Positions 17,768-26,539 of a stretch of DNA of 64,000 nt are shown one piece after another; position 1 is the first letter of the stretch; each line of letters starts with the position of its first letter. The DNA is from Sediminibacillus massiliensis (GTDB lineage: Bacteria; Bacillota; Bacilli; Bacillales; Amphibacillaceae), in NCBI RefSeq assembly GCF_900156915.1, contig NZ_LT732535.1:1327823-1391822 (forward strand), in the 5' to 3' direction. Below the pieces are notes generated by a model that saw nothing but the letters and a program-made list of their open reading frames with translations, did no database searches and was not told where the DNA came from. The position numbers were made by a program, and so were the translations under genes.

Positions 17768-18838
17768 ATGGAATACATTAATTTAGGGAATTCCGGCTTG
17801 CGGGTACCGAAGTACATTCTAGGAACCATTCCATTCAGTGGTACAAATGGATTTGAACCTGCAGGAAATATAAACGAAAACGACGCACGCAGAATGGTTG
17901 ATATATCTCTGGAAGCAGGGATCAACATGTTTGATACAGCGAACCTCTATTCCAAAGGGGATGCCGAACGCGTACTTGGCGCGGCCATCAAAGGACGCCG
18001 GGACGAGGTACTGCTCACATCGAAGACAGGGTTCCATTTAGGAGAAAACCCGAACGCCCGCGGGGCTTCGCGCAGCAATATAGAAGCTTCCATCGATCGT
18101 ACTTTGGAAAGACTTGGAACAGACCATCTCGACTTGTATTTCGTCCATTTATGGGACGGGCGCACCCCTGTTGAAGAAACGGTTGAAACGATGACAAACC
18201 TGGTCAGATCCGGCAAAATCCGCTACTGGGGCGTGTCCAACTATAGCGGTTGGGCGCTCGCGAGGACGTACTCTGTTGCAGAGCAGTCCGGTTATATCCC
18301 GCCGATCACCCAGCAAATTTACTACACACCGGAAGCGCGTGAAGCAGAATATGAACTACTTCCGGCAGGCAGCGAGCTCGGTATTGGTTCGATGATTTGG
18401 AGTCCGCTCGGCGAAGGACTTCTAAATGGAAAAATCGGTCGAAATAAAACAGCGCCGGAAAACACCCGGCAAGGCGGAGGCTGGCCAGAGCCATGGGTTT
18501 ATGACCAAGAGCGCCTCTACCGAGTAATTGATGCACTGGAAGAAGTAGCGGCAAATCATGATGCCACCGTGCCGCAAATTGCTTACACATGGGTTAAAGA
18601 TCGTCCGAATGTCGGTCCGATCGTAATTGCGGCTCGAAATGAGGAGCAGTTGCAGGAAAACATTGCTTCCTTCGATATCCAGCTGACAAAGGAAGAACAT
18701 GACCGTATCGAATCGGTTGCCCGTCCGGCACCTTTTTATCCACTATGGCACCGCGCCATGGGTTCCTTTGAAATGGGAAGCCCATCCGAAATGCCTTATT
18801 TGGAAGGATACAAAAAGTCGATGGGGATGGAAGATTAA
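17768..18838 (+). CDS. Aldo/keto reductase
   Basis: 356 aa NADPH-dependent oxidoreductase of the large AKR group (YajO/IolS-like). Catalytic tetrad pieces are visible: Asp and Tyr in MFDTANLYSKG, Lys in LLTSKTG, His in YFVHLWDG. The C-terminal cofactor stretch is IVIAARNEEQLQENI. ATG at 17768 follows AGGAGGAATATC; the frame is open further upstream (to 17513) but crosses the DUF1648 gene and the terminator, so that extension is not real. Codon use is more GC-rich than in its neighbours. Substrate unknown; it stands alone between two terminators. Confidence 0.92.
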   Translation: MEYINLGNSGLRVPKYILGTIPFSGTNGFEPAGNINENDARRMVDISLEAGINMFDTANLYSKGDAERVLGAAIKGRRDEVLLTSKTGFHLGENPNARGASRSNIEASIDRTLERLGTDHLDLYFVHLWDGRTPVEETVETMTNLVRSGKIRYWGVSNYSGWALARTYSVAEQSGYIPPITQQIYYTPEAREAEYELLPAGSELGIGSMIWSPLGEGLLNGKIGRNKTAPENTRQGGGWPEPWVYDQERLYRVIDALEEVAANHDATVPQIAYTWVKDRPNVGPIVIAARNEEQLQENIASFDIQLTKEEHDRIESVARPAPFYPLWHRAMGSFEMGSPSEMPYLEGYKKSMGMED

Positions 18839-18858
18839 CCAGATAGGTTCAGAACGAC

Positions 18859-18911
18859 AAAACGTACCGGCACCAGAGCTCTTTCCGAGTTCTGTCGCAG
18901 GTACGTTTTTT
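18859..18911 (+). terminator. Terminator after aldo/keto reductase
   Basis: AAAACGTACC and GGTACGTTTT form the base of a longer imperfect hairpin, followed by TT. It sits 20 bp after the stop. Confidence 0.8.
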
Positions 18912-18969
18912 AAATTACGAATTATTTAAACAATTTAAAGCAGAAAGCTGTTTTGGTTGCAGGCAGGTG

Positions 18970-19410
18970 TCACCACCCATAAACACTTTCACACGTGTCA
19001 GGCTGTGGTTCATAATAACAATGCTGTTTATATTGCCCTGTAAAGGGTTGATCGTACCATGTAGGCGGACATGGACCATATGGATTGAAATACCAGAGTG
19101 CGAACTTGGAAGGGTGTTCTCTCCAATAGTCCAAAACCTGCCTTGCCAGCCTTCTTTCGGATTCTCTCGCTCTGTTGTAAAAAACGTTTCCCTTCTGAAC
19201 AGCTTCAAAAGAGTAATTTCCGCCTTGCACTTGATAGATTACATCCCTGATGGACCTTACATCAGCAAAGTCCAAACAATCGGCCTTTGACCGATTTACA
19301 ATGACATTTCCGACCATCAACATTCCCTGTTTCCCTTCGCCTATGGCTTCTGCCCTCATCATCCTTGCCACTAAATCAACATCGCTGTCAGTATATTTCA
19401 CTCTTGCCAC
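18970..19410 (-). CDS. cwlJ: Spore cortex-lytic enzyme CwlJ-like cell wall hydrolase
   Basis: 146 aa, the length of B. subtilis CwlJ (142 aa). Hydrolase_2 (SleB-type) domain over the whole protein: LVARMMRAEAIGEGKQGM with the catalytic Glu, VGNVIVNR, FYNRARESERRLARQVLDYWR and ALWYFNPYGPCPP. No signal peptide, as for CwlJ, which is made in the mother cell and placed in the spore coat to degrade cortex during Ca-dipicolinate germination. It marks the organism as spore-forming. No gerQ gene, the usual partner in Bacillus, is next to it. Confidence 0.9.
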   Translation of the reverse strand: MARVKYTDSDVDLVARMMRAEAIGEGKQGMLMVGNVIVNRSKADCLDFADVRSIRDVIYQVQGGNYSFEAVQKGNVFYNRARESERRLARQVLDYWREHPSKFALWYFNPYGPCPPTWYDQPFTGQYKQHCYYEPQPDTCESVYGW

Positions 19411-19460
19411 TTGTCATCACCCCTAAAGAATGGCTCTAAAAGAATTGTATGAAAAAAGCC

Positions 19461-19492
19461 GCTAAAAATGTGAGTTTTTTTCACTTTTAGCC
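19461..19492 (-). terminator. Hairpin with T-tract upstream of cwlJ (minus strand)
   Basis: Minus strand GGCTAAAAGTGA, loop of A residues, TCACATTTTTAGC, then GGCTTTTTTC. It would end a transcript arriving from the right, where only a tiny candidate ORF (19587-19691) is found. Confidence 0.55.
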
Positions 19493-19586
19493 TGTTGGAC
19501 ATGTTGAATTTTCACTGTCATTCCCTTTGACTGCTTCCGTACACTCCCTACTGGAAATTCAGATAAGAATGAAAGGATTTTAGCAG

Positions 19587-19691
19587 CTATCGTAGGCTCC
19601 AAACTCTTTTATTAAACACTAATTTAATCAAGTCTTTTGTCTTTTTACGATATGTATCTATCCAAGCAAAGAATATAGAATCTAGTTCCAC
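19587..19691 (-). CDS. Candidate 34-aa small protein, unknown
   Basis: GTG start ten bases after AAGGAGG, followed by 34 codons and a stop, then the terminator at 19461-19492. The peptide has an N-terminal hydrophobic/aromatic part (SIFFAWID) and a basic C-terminal half (YRKKTKDLIKLVFNKR), the look of a small membrane-associated peptide. I do not recognise it. The support is the ribosome site and the downstream terminator only; it could be chance. The remaining bases between it and the betaine-binding gene (19692-20010) hold only promoter-like AT-rich DNA. Confidence 0.3.
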   Translation of the reverse strand: MELDSIFFAWIDTYRKKTKDLIKLVFNKRVWSLR

Positions 19692-20027
19692 CTTTGCATT
19701 TCCTCCTTATATGTCAATTAAATTCTTTCAATACTATATTAATTACTATATTAATGGAAGACGGAGTTATATATAGAAATTAGATATAAAGTCCTTCGAA
19801 TGTTCTGCTAATTTAAAATTTTGCATGCTATTTGTATAAAAATGATATTATTTGCAGTTTGAATGAACTATATAAAAAGATATAGAATGGAAAATAGTTT
19901 CGCTTAATTAACTAGCTTGCTTATCTATTTCGCTATTGAGCAAGGTAATAAAACACTTAAAACTATTCGAAAAATTGCTACATAATAGAATTAGCAAAAA
20001 CTATAAACTTAAGGAGTGTTATTCAAC

Positions 20028-20939
20028 ATGTTTAACTTCACATGGAAGAGATTAGGAGTAATTGCTGGTTTAACTTTATCCCTTGTAGTAGCCGGTTGTG
20101 GACAAGAGGGAAATGGGGAGACTGAAGCCACCGCAAGTGTTAGTGAACAATTGGAATATAAAATTACTGGTATTGAGCCTGGCGCCGGACAAACAGAGAC
20201 AAATGAACAAGCTATAGCAGAATATGAAAGTCTTGCAGGTTGGGAGCAAGAAACATCCTCAGCTGCTGCTATGTTGACCTCGTTAGGTGATGCTATCGAA
20301 AAAGAAGAACCAATTATCGTTGCAGCATGGTCACCACACTATATGTTCGCTAAATATGATATAAAATACTTAGAAGATCCTGAACTTGTATTTGGCGAGG
20401 AAGAACACATAACAACAATTGTTAGAAATGGCTTAAAAGAAGACATGCCTAATGCTTATACAATTCTAGATAGACTCTACTGGGAACTACCAGTATTGGA
20501 AGAAGCCTTACTTACAGCTCAAGAAATGGATTTTGATTTTGAAAAAGTAGCCAAACAGTGGGTAGATGAGAACGGGGAAAAAGTCGCAGAATGGACAGAA
20601 GGAGTAGAATCTGTAAATGGTACTTCAATAGACTTAGTTTTAACTCCATGGGATGCAGAAAGTTTTTCAACGAATGTAGCTAAAATTGTATTAGAACAAC
20701 AAGGTTTCGATGTTTCGCTTACACCAGTTGACCCATCTGTTATGTTTGAAGCAATAGCATCAGGTGATTCCGATGCCACTCTATCTCCTTGGATGCCTGC
20801 AACACATGGCGCATTTTATGAAGAGTATGAAGGTCAATTTGAAGATTTAGGACCGAACGTAGAAGGGGCCAGGATTGGGTTAGCCGTGCCATCCTATATG
20901 GACATCGATTCCATTGAAGACCTGGAACCTGCAGAGTAA
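20028..20939 (+). CDS. Glycine betaine/choline-type ABC binding lipoprotein (OpuAC-like), orphan copy 1
   Basis: 303 aa lipoprotein with lipobox VAGC (Cys 24). Type II binding-protein fold; three Trp in ligand-cage positions (AAWSPHYMF, LTPWDAES, LSPWMPATHG) agree with the tryptophan prism of OpuAC that holds the quaternary ammonium group. ATG at 20028 is ten bases after AAGGAGTG; an in-frame GTG at 20016 lies inside the ribosome site. It should bind glycine betaine, proline betaine or a like osmolyte outside the cell. No permease or ATPase gene is beside it, so it must serve a transporter encoded elsewhere or act differently. A close paralog is at 61794-62708. Confidence 0.88.
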   Translation: MFNFTWKRLGVIAGLTLSLVVAGCGQEGNGETEATASVSEQLEYKITGIEPGAGQTETNEQAIAEYESLAGWEQETSSAAAMLTSLGDAIEKEEPIIVAAWSPHYMFAKYDIKYLEDPELVFGEEEHITTIVRNGLKEDMPNAYTILDRLYWELPVLEEALLTAQEMDFDFEKVAKQWVDENGEKVAEWTEGVESVNGTSIDLVLTPWDAESFSTNVAKIVLEQQGFDVSLTPVDPSVMFEAIASGDSDATLSPWMPATHGAFYEEYEGQFEDLGPNVEGARIGLAVPSYMDIDSIEDLEPAE

Positions 20940-20960
20940 ATAAATCTAATATATCTTAAA

Positions 20961-20999
20961 AGCTCCCTATTAGGTATCTGGATACTTAATGGGGAGTTT
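20961..20999 (+). terminator. Terminator after OpuAC-like copy 1
   Basis: AGCTCCCTATTAGGTATC pairs with GATACTTAATGGGGAGTTT across a two-base loop region. It is about 20 bp past the stop. The following 290 bp up to the next hairpin hold no recognisable gene. Confidence 0.75.
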
Positions 21000-21290
21000 G
21001 TATTTCACAGGCTTACTCCATAGATGTCTGTTTTTCGAGAAATAACATTATTCACGAAAAACACCTTCAGGAAAGCAACGTCAACTTCTTTGGCTATTTT
21101 TGAAAGTATTTAGATAACCATCCTTGTTTCAGCACTGCCTATCGGGACACGATCATCTGATATCAAAGTCACTAAAGACATTATGAGACAGACACTTCCC
21201 CCCTGTCAGTATTTCCTCATTTTCATGGATTGACATCAGGAAACCCTTCCTGCTCCTCTCTTTATAATACTATAACTCACAAACAACATA

Positions 21291-21325
21291 AAAAAGCCCT
21301 ACCATTAAAAGACAGCAAGGCTTTT
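21291..21325 (-). terminator. Weak terminator after GH42 gene
   Basis: Minus strand AAAAGCC and GGGCTTTTTT frame an unstructured 18-base middle. About 95 bp past the stop. The stem is short, so confidence is limited. Confidence 0.4.
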
Positions 21326-21418
21326 CGTTAATTATAGCTTAAAAATCTTGGAATGCTTACAATAGTATACTGGTTGTACAGATATTCATCCTAAAAACCC
21401 ATATTTTCTTATCTTCCT

Positions 21419-23437
21419 TTACCTTTTTATAATTTTTACTCCATAAGCCTCTACTGAAGTAATTCCTTTTAATTCTTCACCTGTCAACAGGTCCGTTCCT
21501 TCACTTATCTCGAAATCTACTTTTAAGGAGTTGTGGTTCATAATGAAGAAGTAAGAGCGGCCATCTTTTCTTCTCTCTGTCACTTCCACCCCTTTTGGAA
21601 GTTCGAGCAATGGTTTTACTCCTTTTTCATCACAAATCGTTTTCACGAAATCTGTCAAAAACGCCTGGTCGGGACAGGTGCCGACATAGTATGCTTTACC
21701 TTGTCCGAAAGAATTACAGGTAATGACCGGGGTACCTGCATAAAAATCGGAACCATATTCAGCAAGCACTTCCGCACCCTCTGTGTGCATAATGTCAAAC
21801 AACAAACTGCACTCGTAGCTGCCTGCCAGACTCCCTGTGTCTTTTTTCAGGACAATCTGGTTCTTTTCTTCAGGCGGCAGGGCATCGATTTCTTCCACCC
21901 AAATCCCCAGAATATCGCGCAATTCCCCTGGATAACCGCCAGTCGTGACAAGATCAAGTTCATTAACGATTCCGCTGAAGAATGTTGTGATGAAAGTTCC
22001 TCCATTTTGAACATATTGTCTCACTTTATCCGCGTATCCTGATTTCACCATGTATAACACTGGCGCGAAGACGATATCATACTTGCTCAAATCCTCTTCG
22101 ACACCAACCATATCAACCGCTATGTTTTCCTCGAACAAGGCTGCGTAATATTTATGGACTTCATTTACATAATCCAATGCCTTTGACGGGCCGCTGGATA
22201 ATTCTGTTGCCCAGCGATTTTCCCAATCGAACACGATGGCGACTTTTGCATGGACTCGTGCATCCAGCAATGTATCGGAGAGTTGTGTCAATTCCCGTCC
22301 CAGTTCGGCTGTCTCACGAAATACCCTTGTGTTCTCATGGCCAACATGCTCGATTACGGCCCCATGGTATTTTTCACAGGCGCCGACCGACCTTCTCAGT
22401 TGGAAAAACATGACCGTATCTGCCCCGCGGGCCACTGCCTGATAGCTCCATAACCGCATTACACCCGGCCGTTTCAACGAATTATATGGCTGCCAGTTTT
22501 GCTGGCTCGGCGTCTGCTCCATCAGCATGAATGGCTGGCCGCTTTTCAAGCCCCTCATAAGATCATGCCTCATCGCCGTGAAACTCTCAGGTGTATTATA
22601 AGCAGGATAGTTGTCCCAGGAAACGACATCCATTTCTCTGCCCCACTTAAAGTAATCGAGCTCATTGTAAGTGCCCATCAAATTCGTTGTGACAGGAATA
22701 GCGGGTGTGTGCTTTTTCAAGACATCCCTTTCAATTTTAAAGCACTCTAGTAAACTGTCAGACTGAAAGATCCGGTAATCTAACGATATTCCTTGAAAAC
22801 TAGTCGAATCCCCATTCCACTCTTCACTTAACTCGTTCGGGGGGACGATTTCATCCCACTCGTAGAATGTATGGCCCCAGAAACGCGTGTTCCAAGCTTT
22901 ATTCAAACTTTCCAGGCTTCCGTATTTTTCCTTTAGCCAGTTTCTGAAACCATCCGCACAGTTATCACAATAACAGTATCCGCCATATTCGTTGGATACA
23001 TGCCAAATAAGTACTCCCGGATGTTCCTTATACCTTTCTCCCAACCGGTCTGCCATCCGCTCTGCATATTTGCGATAGGTCGGACTGTTAGGACAGGAAT
23101 TGTGCCTCCCGCCAAACTTTCGCTTCCTCCCTTGATAATCAACCCTTAGTACGTCTGGATACTTTTTCGCCATCCAGGCGGGATGCGCTGCAGTACTTGT
23201 TGCAAGACACGTATAAATTCCATTTTCATACAACCGGTCAATCTGTTCATCAAGCCATTCAAAATCATAGGTTTCTTCATCAGGTTGAATTAATGCCCAG
23301 GAAAAAACATTCAATGTCGCTACATCAATTCCCGCTAGTTTAAACATGCGGACATCTTCATCCCAGTCCTCTTTCTCCCATTGTTCAGGATTATAGTCTC
23401 CGCCATACCAAATCTTTGGAAGTTTTTCATTGATCAC
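21419..23437 (-). CDS. Beta-galactosidase, GH42
   Basis: About 672 aa. Glycoside hydrolase family 42 TIM barrel (IWYGGDYNPEQWE at the start), acid/base Glu in HVSNEYGGYC, nucleophile Glu in LMEQTPSQQNW, and the zinc-binding Cys group (NSCPNS, CYCDNC). The middle trimerisation domain (VAIVFDWENRW, DIVFAPVLYMV) and small C-terminal domain are present. No signal peptide, so it acts on imported oligosaccharides, cleaving terminal beta-galactose. GTG at 23437 is preceded by AAAGGAAAGG; an ATG at 23464 in the same frame would add nine residues and has a weaker site. It is divergent from the AraC regulator, which is likely its activator. GH42 enzymes sometimes act on alpha-L-arabinosides as well. 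Confidence 0.93.
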   Translation of the reverse strand: MINEKLPKIWYGGDYNPEQWEKEDWDEDVRMFKLAGIDVATLNVFSWALIQPDEETYDFEWLDEQIDRLYENGIYTCLATSTAAHPAWMAKKYPDVLRVDYQGRKRKFGGRHNSCPNSPTYRKYAERMADRLGERYKEHPGVLIWHVSNEYGGYCYCDNCADGFRNWLKEKYGSLESLNKAWNTRFWGHTFYEWDEIVPPNELSEEWNGDSTSFQGISLDYRIFQSDSLLECFKIERDVLKKHTPAIPVTTNLMGTYNELDYFKWGREMDVVSWDNYPAYNTPESFTAMRHDLMRGLKSGQPFMLMEQTPSQQNWQPYNSLKRPGVMRLWSYQAVARGADTVMFFQLRRSVGACEKYHGAVIEHVGHENTRVFRETAELGRELTQLSDTLLDARVHAKVAIVFDWENRWATELSSGPSKALDYVNEVHKYYAALFEENIAVDMVGVEEDLSKYDIVFAPVLYMVKSGYADKVRQYVQNGGTFITTFFSGIVNELDLVTTGGYPGELRDILGIWVEEIDALPPEEKNQIVLKKDTGSLAGSYECSLLFDIMHTEGAEVLAEYGSDFYAGTPVITCNSFGQGKAYYVGTCPDQAFLTDFVKTICDEKGVKPLLELPKGVEVTERRKDGRSYFFIMNHNSLKVDFEISEGTDLLTGEELKGITSVEAYGVKIIKR

Positions 23438-23589
23438 GCGATAGCACCCTTTCCTTTGTATCATTATATTTCCATTTTATCCGATTACAAAGTCTGATTA
23501 TATATAATATAATGGTAAGGCATATAAGAATAAGGAACTCTTAACGAAAAGGAAGTCGCCAATGAAAAAGCATATTCTCATCCCATTAA

Positions 23590-24396
23590 ATGAAAGCAGG
23601 CTGCCGCTTTTCGCAGAAACAATTGGTTTCTGACCAGGAAAATATAAGCAGGCCGAACGGATATCCTTACTATCACTGGATCCAAACTGTCGCAGGCCAA
23701 GGTTCTATCACGATTCAAAATCAACAGATGACTCTTACTCCCAATAACGGGGCCCTGCTTTTACCAAATGCTGCCCATTCCTATAGAAATGAAAAAAGCG
23801 CCGCCACTCCTTGGGAGACACTTTATGTAACATTTGGCGGGATGATGGTGAAAGAGATGTTAATCACACTTGGTCTCCATCAGTCAGCTGTATATCACTG
23901 GGAACAACAGGCGCCGATTGCCACCTTTATTGCTGACGTGTTAAATCAAAGGGACGAGACAAAGGAAAGCCTTAGTATAAGCACCTCCTCGGATGTTTAT
24001 GAATTTCTTCTGCTCTTGAAAAAGTACGGGAAAGCGACGAAGAGCAGTATGAAAGATACAAACAACTTAGCCACCCTTTACGCACTCGTCGACTGGATGA
24101 AGTCCCAGCTTTCCAATCCAGATATCGGTCTTGAAGAAATGGCTCTTTTTATCGGTACATCAAAGCGTCATTTGAATTCCTTGTTCCAAAAAAATTTTCA
24201 CGTTACGCCTTATGCATATTTTGTGAATTTACGTGTCCAGCAGGCGAAAAAATACCTGTTGGAAAACAGTTTATCCACGATCAGGGAAATTTCCATGCAG
24301 GTAGGCTTTCGTTCCACAAGCCACTTTGTCGCTACATTCAGAAGAATAGTCGGGATTCCCCCTGAGAAATACCGTCACCTGAATGGAGGGGTGTAA
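23590..24396 (+). CDS. AraC-family regulator, 5' end frameshifted
   Basis: 268 aa as it can be read. N-terminal cupin-like sensing domain (NGYPYYHWIQTVAGQGSITI; LLLPNAAHSY) and C-terminal AraC double helix-turn-helix (IGLEEMALFIGTSKRHLNSLFQ; TIREISMQVGFRSTSHFVATFRRIVGIPP). The original start is almost surely ATG 23562, which follows AAAGGAAG and encodes MKKHILIPLNESRLPLFAETIG, the usual opening of this subfamily, but that frame hits TGA at 23631, and the homologous sequence continues one frame over. A one-base gain in the TTT at 23626-23628 (or a two-base loss) would explain this. The remaining start at 23590 has no ribosome site. Likely controls the divergent GH42 gene. Confidence 0.8.
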   Translation: MKAGCRFSQKQLVSDQENISRPNGYPYYHWIQTVAGQGSITIQNQQMTLTPNNGALLLPNAAHSYRNEKSAATPWETLYVTFGGMMVKEMLITLGLHQSAVYHWEQQAPIATFIADVLNQRDETKESLSISTSSDVYEFLLLLKKYGKATKSSMKDTNNLATLYALVDWMKSQLSNPDIGLEEMALFIGTSKRHLNSLFQKNFHVTPYAYFVNLRVQQAKKYLLENSLSTIREISMQVGFRSTSHFVATFRRIVGIPPEKYRHLNGGV

Positions 24397-24569
24397 ATTC
24401 AACTGTCTCAATCATGGCACCTAGCAACTATAAAAGTTAGAATTTTCCAAACACTTCTTGACAAGCATGCCACATCTCCTTACAATTTAATTGTGCTGTC
24501 TATATCCCAACTATACCAACCAGATTATACTGCACTTTTTTGAAAACGATTACAAAAGAGGTGTTAGGT

Positions 24570-25526
24570 ATGAAAAACCGAGTAAATCCAGAATTATTAC
24601 AAGGTTTGGAAACATTTCAAGACCTTGATTTACAGCCGGATTATTTGCAAACAATCAGAGAGGAAGCAGCCAAATTGAGGCCGCCTACCGTGGTGGATGA
24701 GTCCATTTCCATTACAGATGAAGTGATTGAGGGGCCCGATGCCAATCCATTACCATTGCGGATTTACCGACCGAAATCCATCAACGAAACGTCACCCGTT
24801 TTACTATGGATACATGGTGGCGGTTATATCTTAGGGTCTGTAGAAGATGATGATGATCTTTGTATGAATTTTGTTAATGAAGCAAATTGTGTAGTTGTTT
24901 CGGTCGACTACCGGTTAGCTCCGGAAAATCCTTACCCTGCACCAATTGAGGATTGTTATGCAGCCTTAAAATGGATTGCTGATAATGCACAGCTGTTAAA
25001 TATTGATCCAGACCGCATCGGTATTGCAGGAGCCAGCGCCGGCGGGGGATTGACAGCTGCATTGTCTTTGTTGGCACGAGATCGTCAATATCCTTCTGTC
25101 TGTTTTCAAATGCCCCTCTATCCGATGATTGATGATCAAAACAATACACCTTCTGCCAATGAAATTAAAGAGGGTATGGTTTGGAATCAAAAAACAAATG
25201 ATGCCGGCTGGAAAATGTATTTGGGCGATTTATATGGAAAAGATAATATCCCTTCCTACGCAGCTCCCGCCCGGGCAGAAGATTATAGTAATTTACCATA
25301 TACTTACACATGTGTCGGTCAATTGGATCCCTTCCGCAGCGAAACATTAACATATGTCTCCAAACTGGCAGAAGCTGGAGTGGATGTTGAATTTCATTTA
25401 TACCCCGGTGCCTACCACGGCTTCGAAGGATTAAACCCAACAGCCGAGGTGTCTGTACGCGCTGCGACCGAATATGTCCAAGCAGTAAGGAAAGGCTTTG
25501 ATAGAGCCGCAAAAATACAGGCTTAA
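24570..25526 (+). CDS. Alpha/beta hydrolase, hormone-sensitive-lipase (HSL) family esterase
   Basis: 318 aa. Oxyanion motif HGGGYI, nucleophile elbow GASAGGG, catalytic Asp in VGQLDPFRSE and His in GAYHGFE, in HSL-family order, plus the typical YRLAPENPYPAPIEDCYAALKW. A carboxylesterase for short acyl esters; natural substrate unknown. ATG at 24570 follows AAGAGGTGTTAGGT; the in-frame TTG at 24540 has no site. It follows the AraC gene by about 170 bp and ends in a shared terminator. Confidence 0.92.
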   Translation: MKNRVNPELLQGLETFQDLDLQPDYLQTIREEAAKLRPPTVVDESISITDEVIEGPDANPLPLRIYRPKSINETSPVLLWIHGGGYILGSVEDDDDLCMNFVNEANCVVVSVDYRLAPENPYPAPIEDCYAALKWIADNAQLLNIDPDRIGIAGASAGGGLTAALSLLARDRQYPSVCFQMPLYPMIDDQNNTPSANEIKEGMVWNQKTNDAGWKMYLGDLYGKDNIPSYAAPARAEDYSNLPYTYTCVGQLDPFRSETLTYVSKLAEAGVDVEFHLYPGAYHGFEGLNPTAEVSVRAATEYVQAVRKGFDRAAKIQA

Positions 25527-25539
25527 TTTTCCACAAAAT

Positions 25540-25574
25540 AACCCCCTCACATTTTCACAGAATTGTGAGGGGTT
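25540..25574. terminator. Bidirectional terminator between esterase and histidine kinase genes
   Basis: AACCCCCTCACA...TGTGAGGGGTT, loop about 12 bases, between convergent genes. The right-side tail is CCTATTT; left side has ATTTTGTGG. Confidence 0.75.
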
Positions 25575-25621
25575 CCTATTTGAAACTGACATGCTTGCTG
25601 GACCTGCTTTGATTTCCGGAA

Positions 25622-26518
25622 TCAAAGTTCCCATTCACAAACCATTGTTAATTGTTTATCAATTAACTCAGCATAAATACTTCCGTTCATTTTTTCCACC
25701 AAGCTTTTGGCAATCGGCAAGCCCAGTCCGGTACCTTTACCCATCCTCGTCTGGTCGGCCTTGAAAAACCGGTCAAACATTTGATTCACATCTTGTTCTG
25801 TCAGCACATCGACCGAATTGGCGACCTTTAGCCGTACGGTATTTTTACGTTTCTGGAGCGAAATGGTAACTTCGCCGCTGGAATATCTAATTGCATTAAC
25901 GACAAGGTTTTCTATTACTCTTTTGGCAGCAGAAGGATCAAGCAGCAAAATAACATCCTCGTCCGGAATATGGATCGCCGGCTCTATGTTTCTCTTATTG
26001 AATTCCTCATAAAAACCAAACAGTGCTTCTAAAACTAAGTCATTGAACCTGATATTCTCCATTTTCACAGGATAATCCGCTTGCTCTATGATCGATAGTT
26101 CGAAAAAATCTTCCAGCAGAACCTTTAATCTTCCCGCACTTTTTTTAATCGTGTCTATATATTCTTTTTTCATGTCAGGAGTTATTTCATCCGATTCCAA
26201 AAATTGAATGTAACCCACTATCGAGGTCATAGGTGTACGAATGTCATGGGAAATATGGGAGACTGCCTGTTTTAACTCGTTTTCAGACGAACGTTTCTCT
26301 GCCTTTGCCTTGTTCGTCAAATCGATTTGATTATTAATTTCCTTCGCCAGCTCCTCAAAGTCACGGTCATGATAATCAATGTCTATTTTCTTGCCTGTTT
26401 TGTGCCGGTTTAATTGATGGAGCTGCCTTGTTGCACTTTTCACTTCTTTTTTCAGTAAATACAAACGAGTGATGACATATGCAAAAGCAATGATGACAAT
26501 GATGGTTATATAGAGCAT
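25622..26518 (-). CDS. Sensor histidine kinase of ABC-linked two-component system
   Basis: About 298 aa. One N-terminal membrane helix (MLYITIIVIIAFAYVI) and no extracellular sensing domain, then a HisKA dimerisation domain with the phospho-His in ISHDIRTPMTS and a HATPase domain (N box ENLVVNAIRYSS, G box GKGTGLGLPIA). Such kinases, with almost no outside domain, usually sense through the partner ABC transporter or within the membrane. The start could be GTG 26527 or ATG 26518; neither has an ideal site. It is the last of four genes: response regulator, ATPase, permease, kinase. Functions of this gene order include lantibiotic or peptide resistance, which is inference here. Confidence 0.9.
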   Translation of the reverse strand: MLYITIIVIIAFAYVITRLYLLKKEVKSATRQLHQLNRHKTGKKIDIDYHDRDFEELAKEINNQIDLTNKAKAEKRSSENELKQAVSHISHDIRTPMTSIVGYIQFLESDEITPDMKKEYIDTIKKSAGRLKVLLEDFFELSIIEQADYPVKMENIRFNDLVLEALFGFYEEFNKRNIEPAIHIPDEDVILLLDPSAAKRVIENLVVNAIRYSSGEVTISLQKRKNTVRLKVANSVDVLTEQDVNQMFDRFFKADQTRMGKGTGLGLPIAKSLVEKMNGSIYAELIDKQLTMVCEWEL

Positions 26519-26539
26519 ATGCCTCACCCACTTCCTTTT

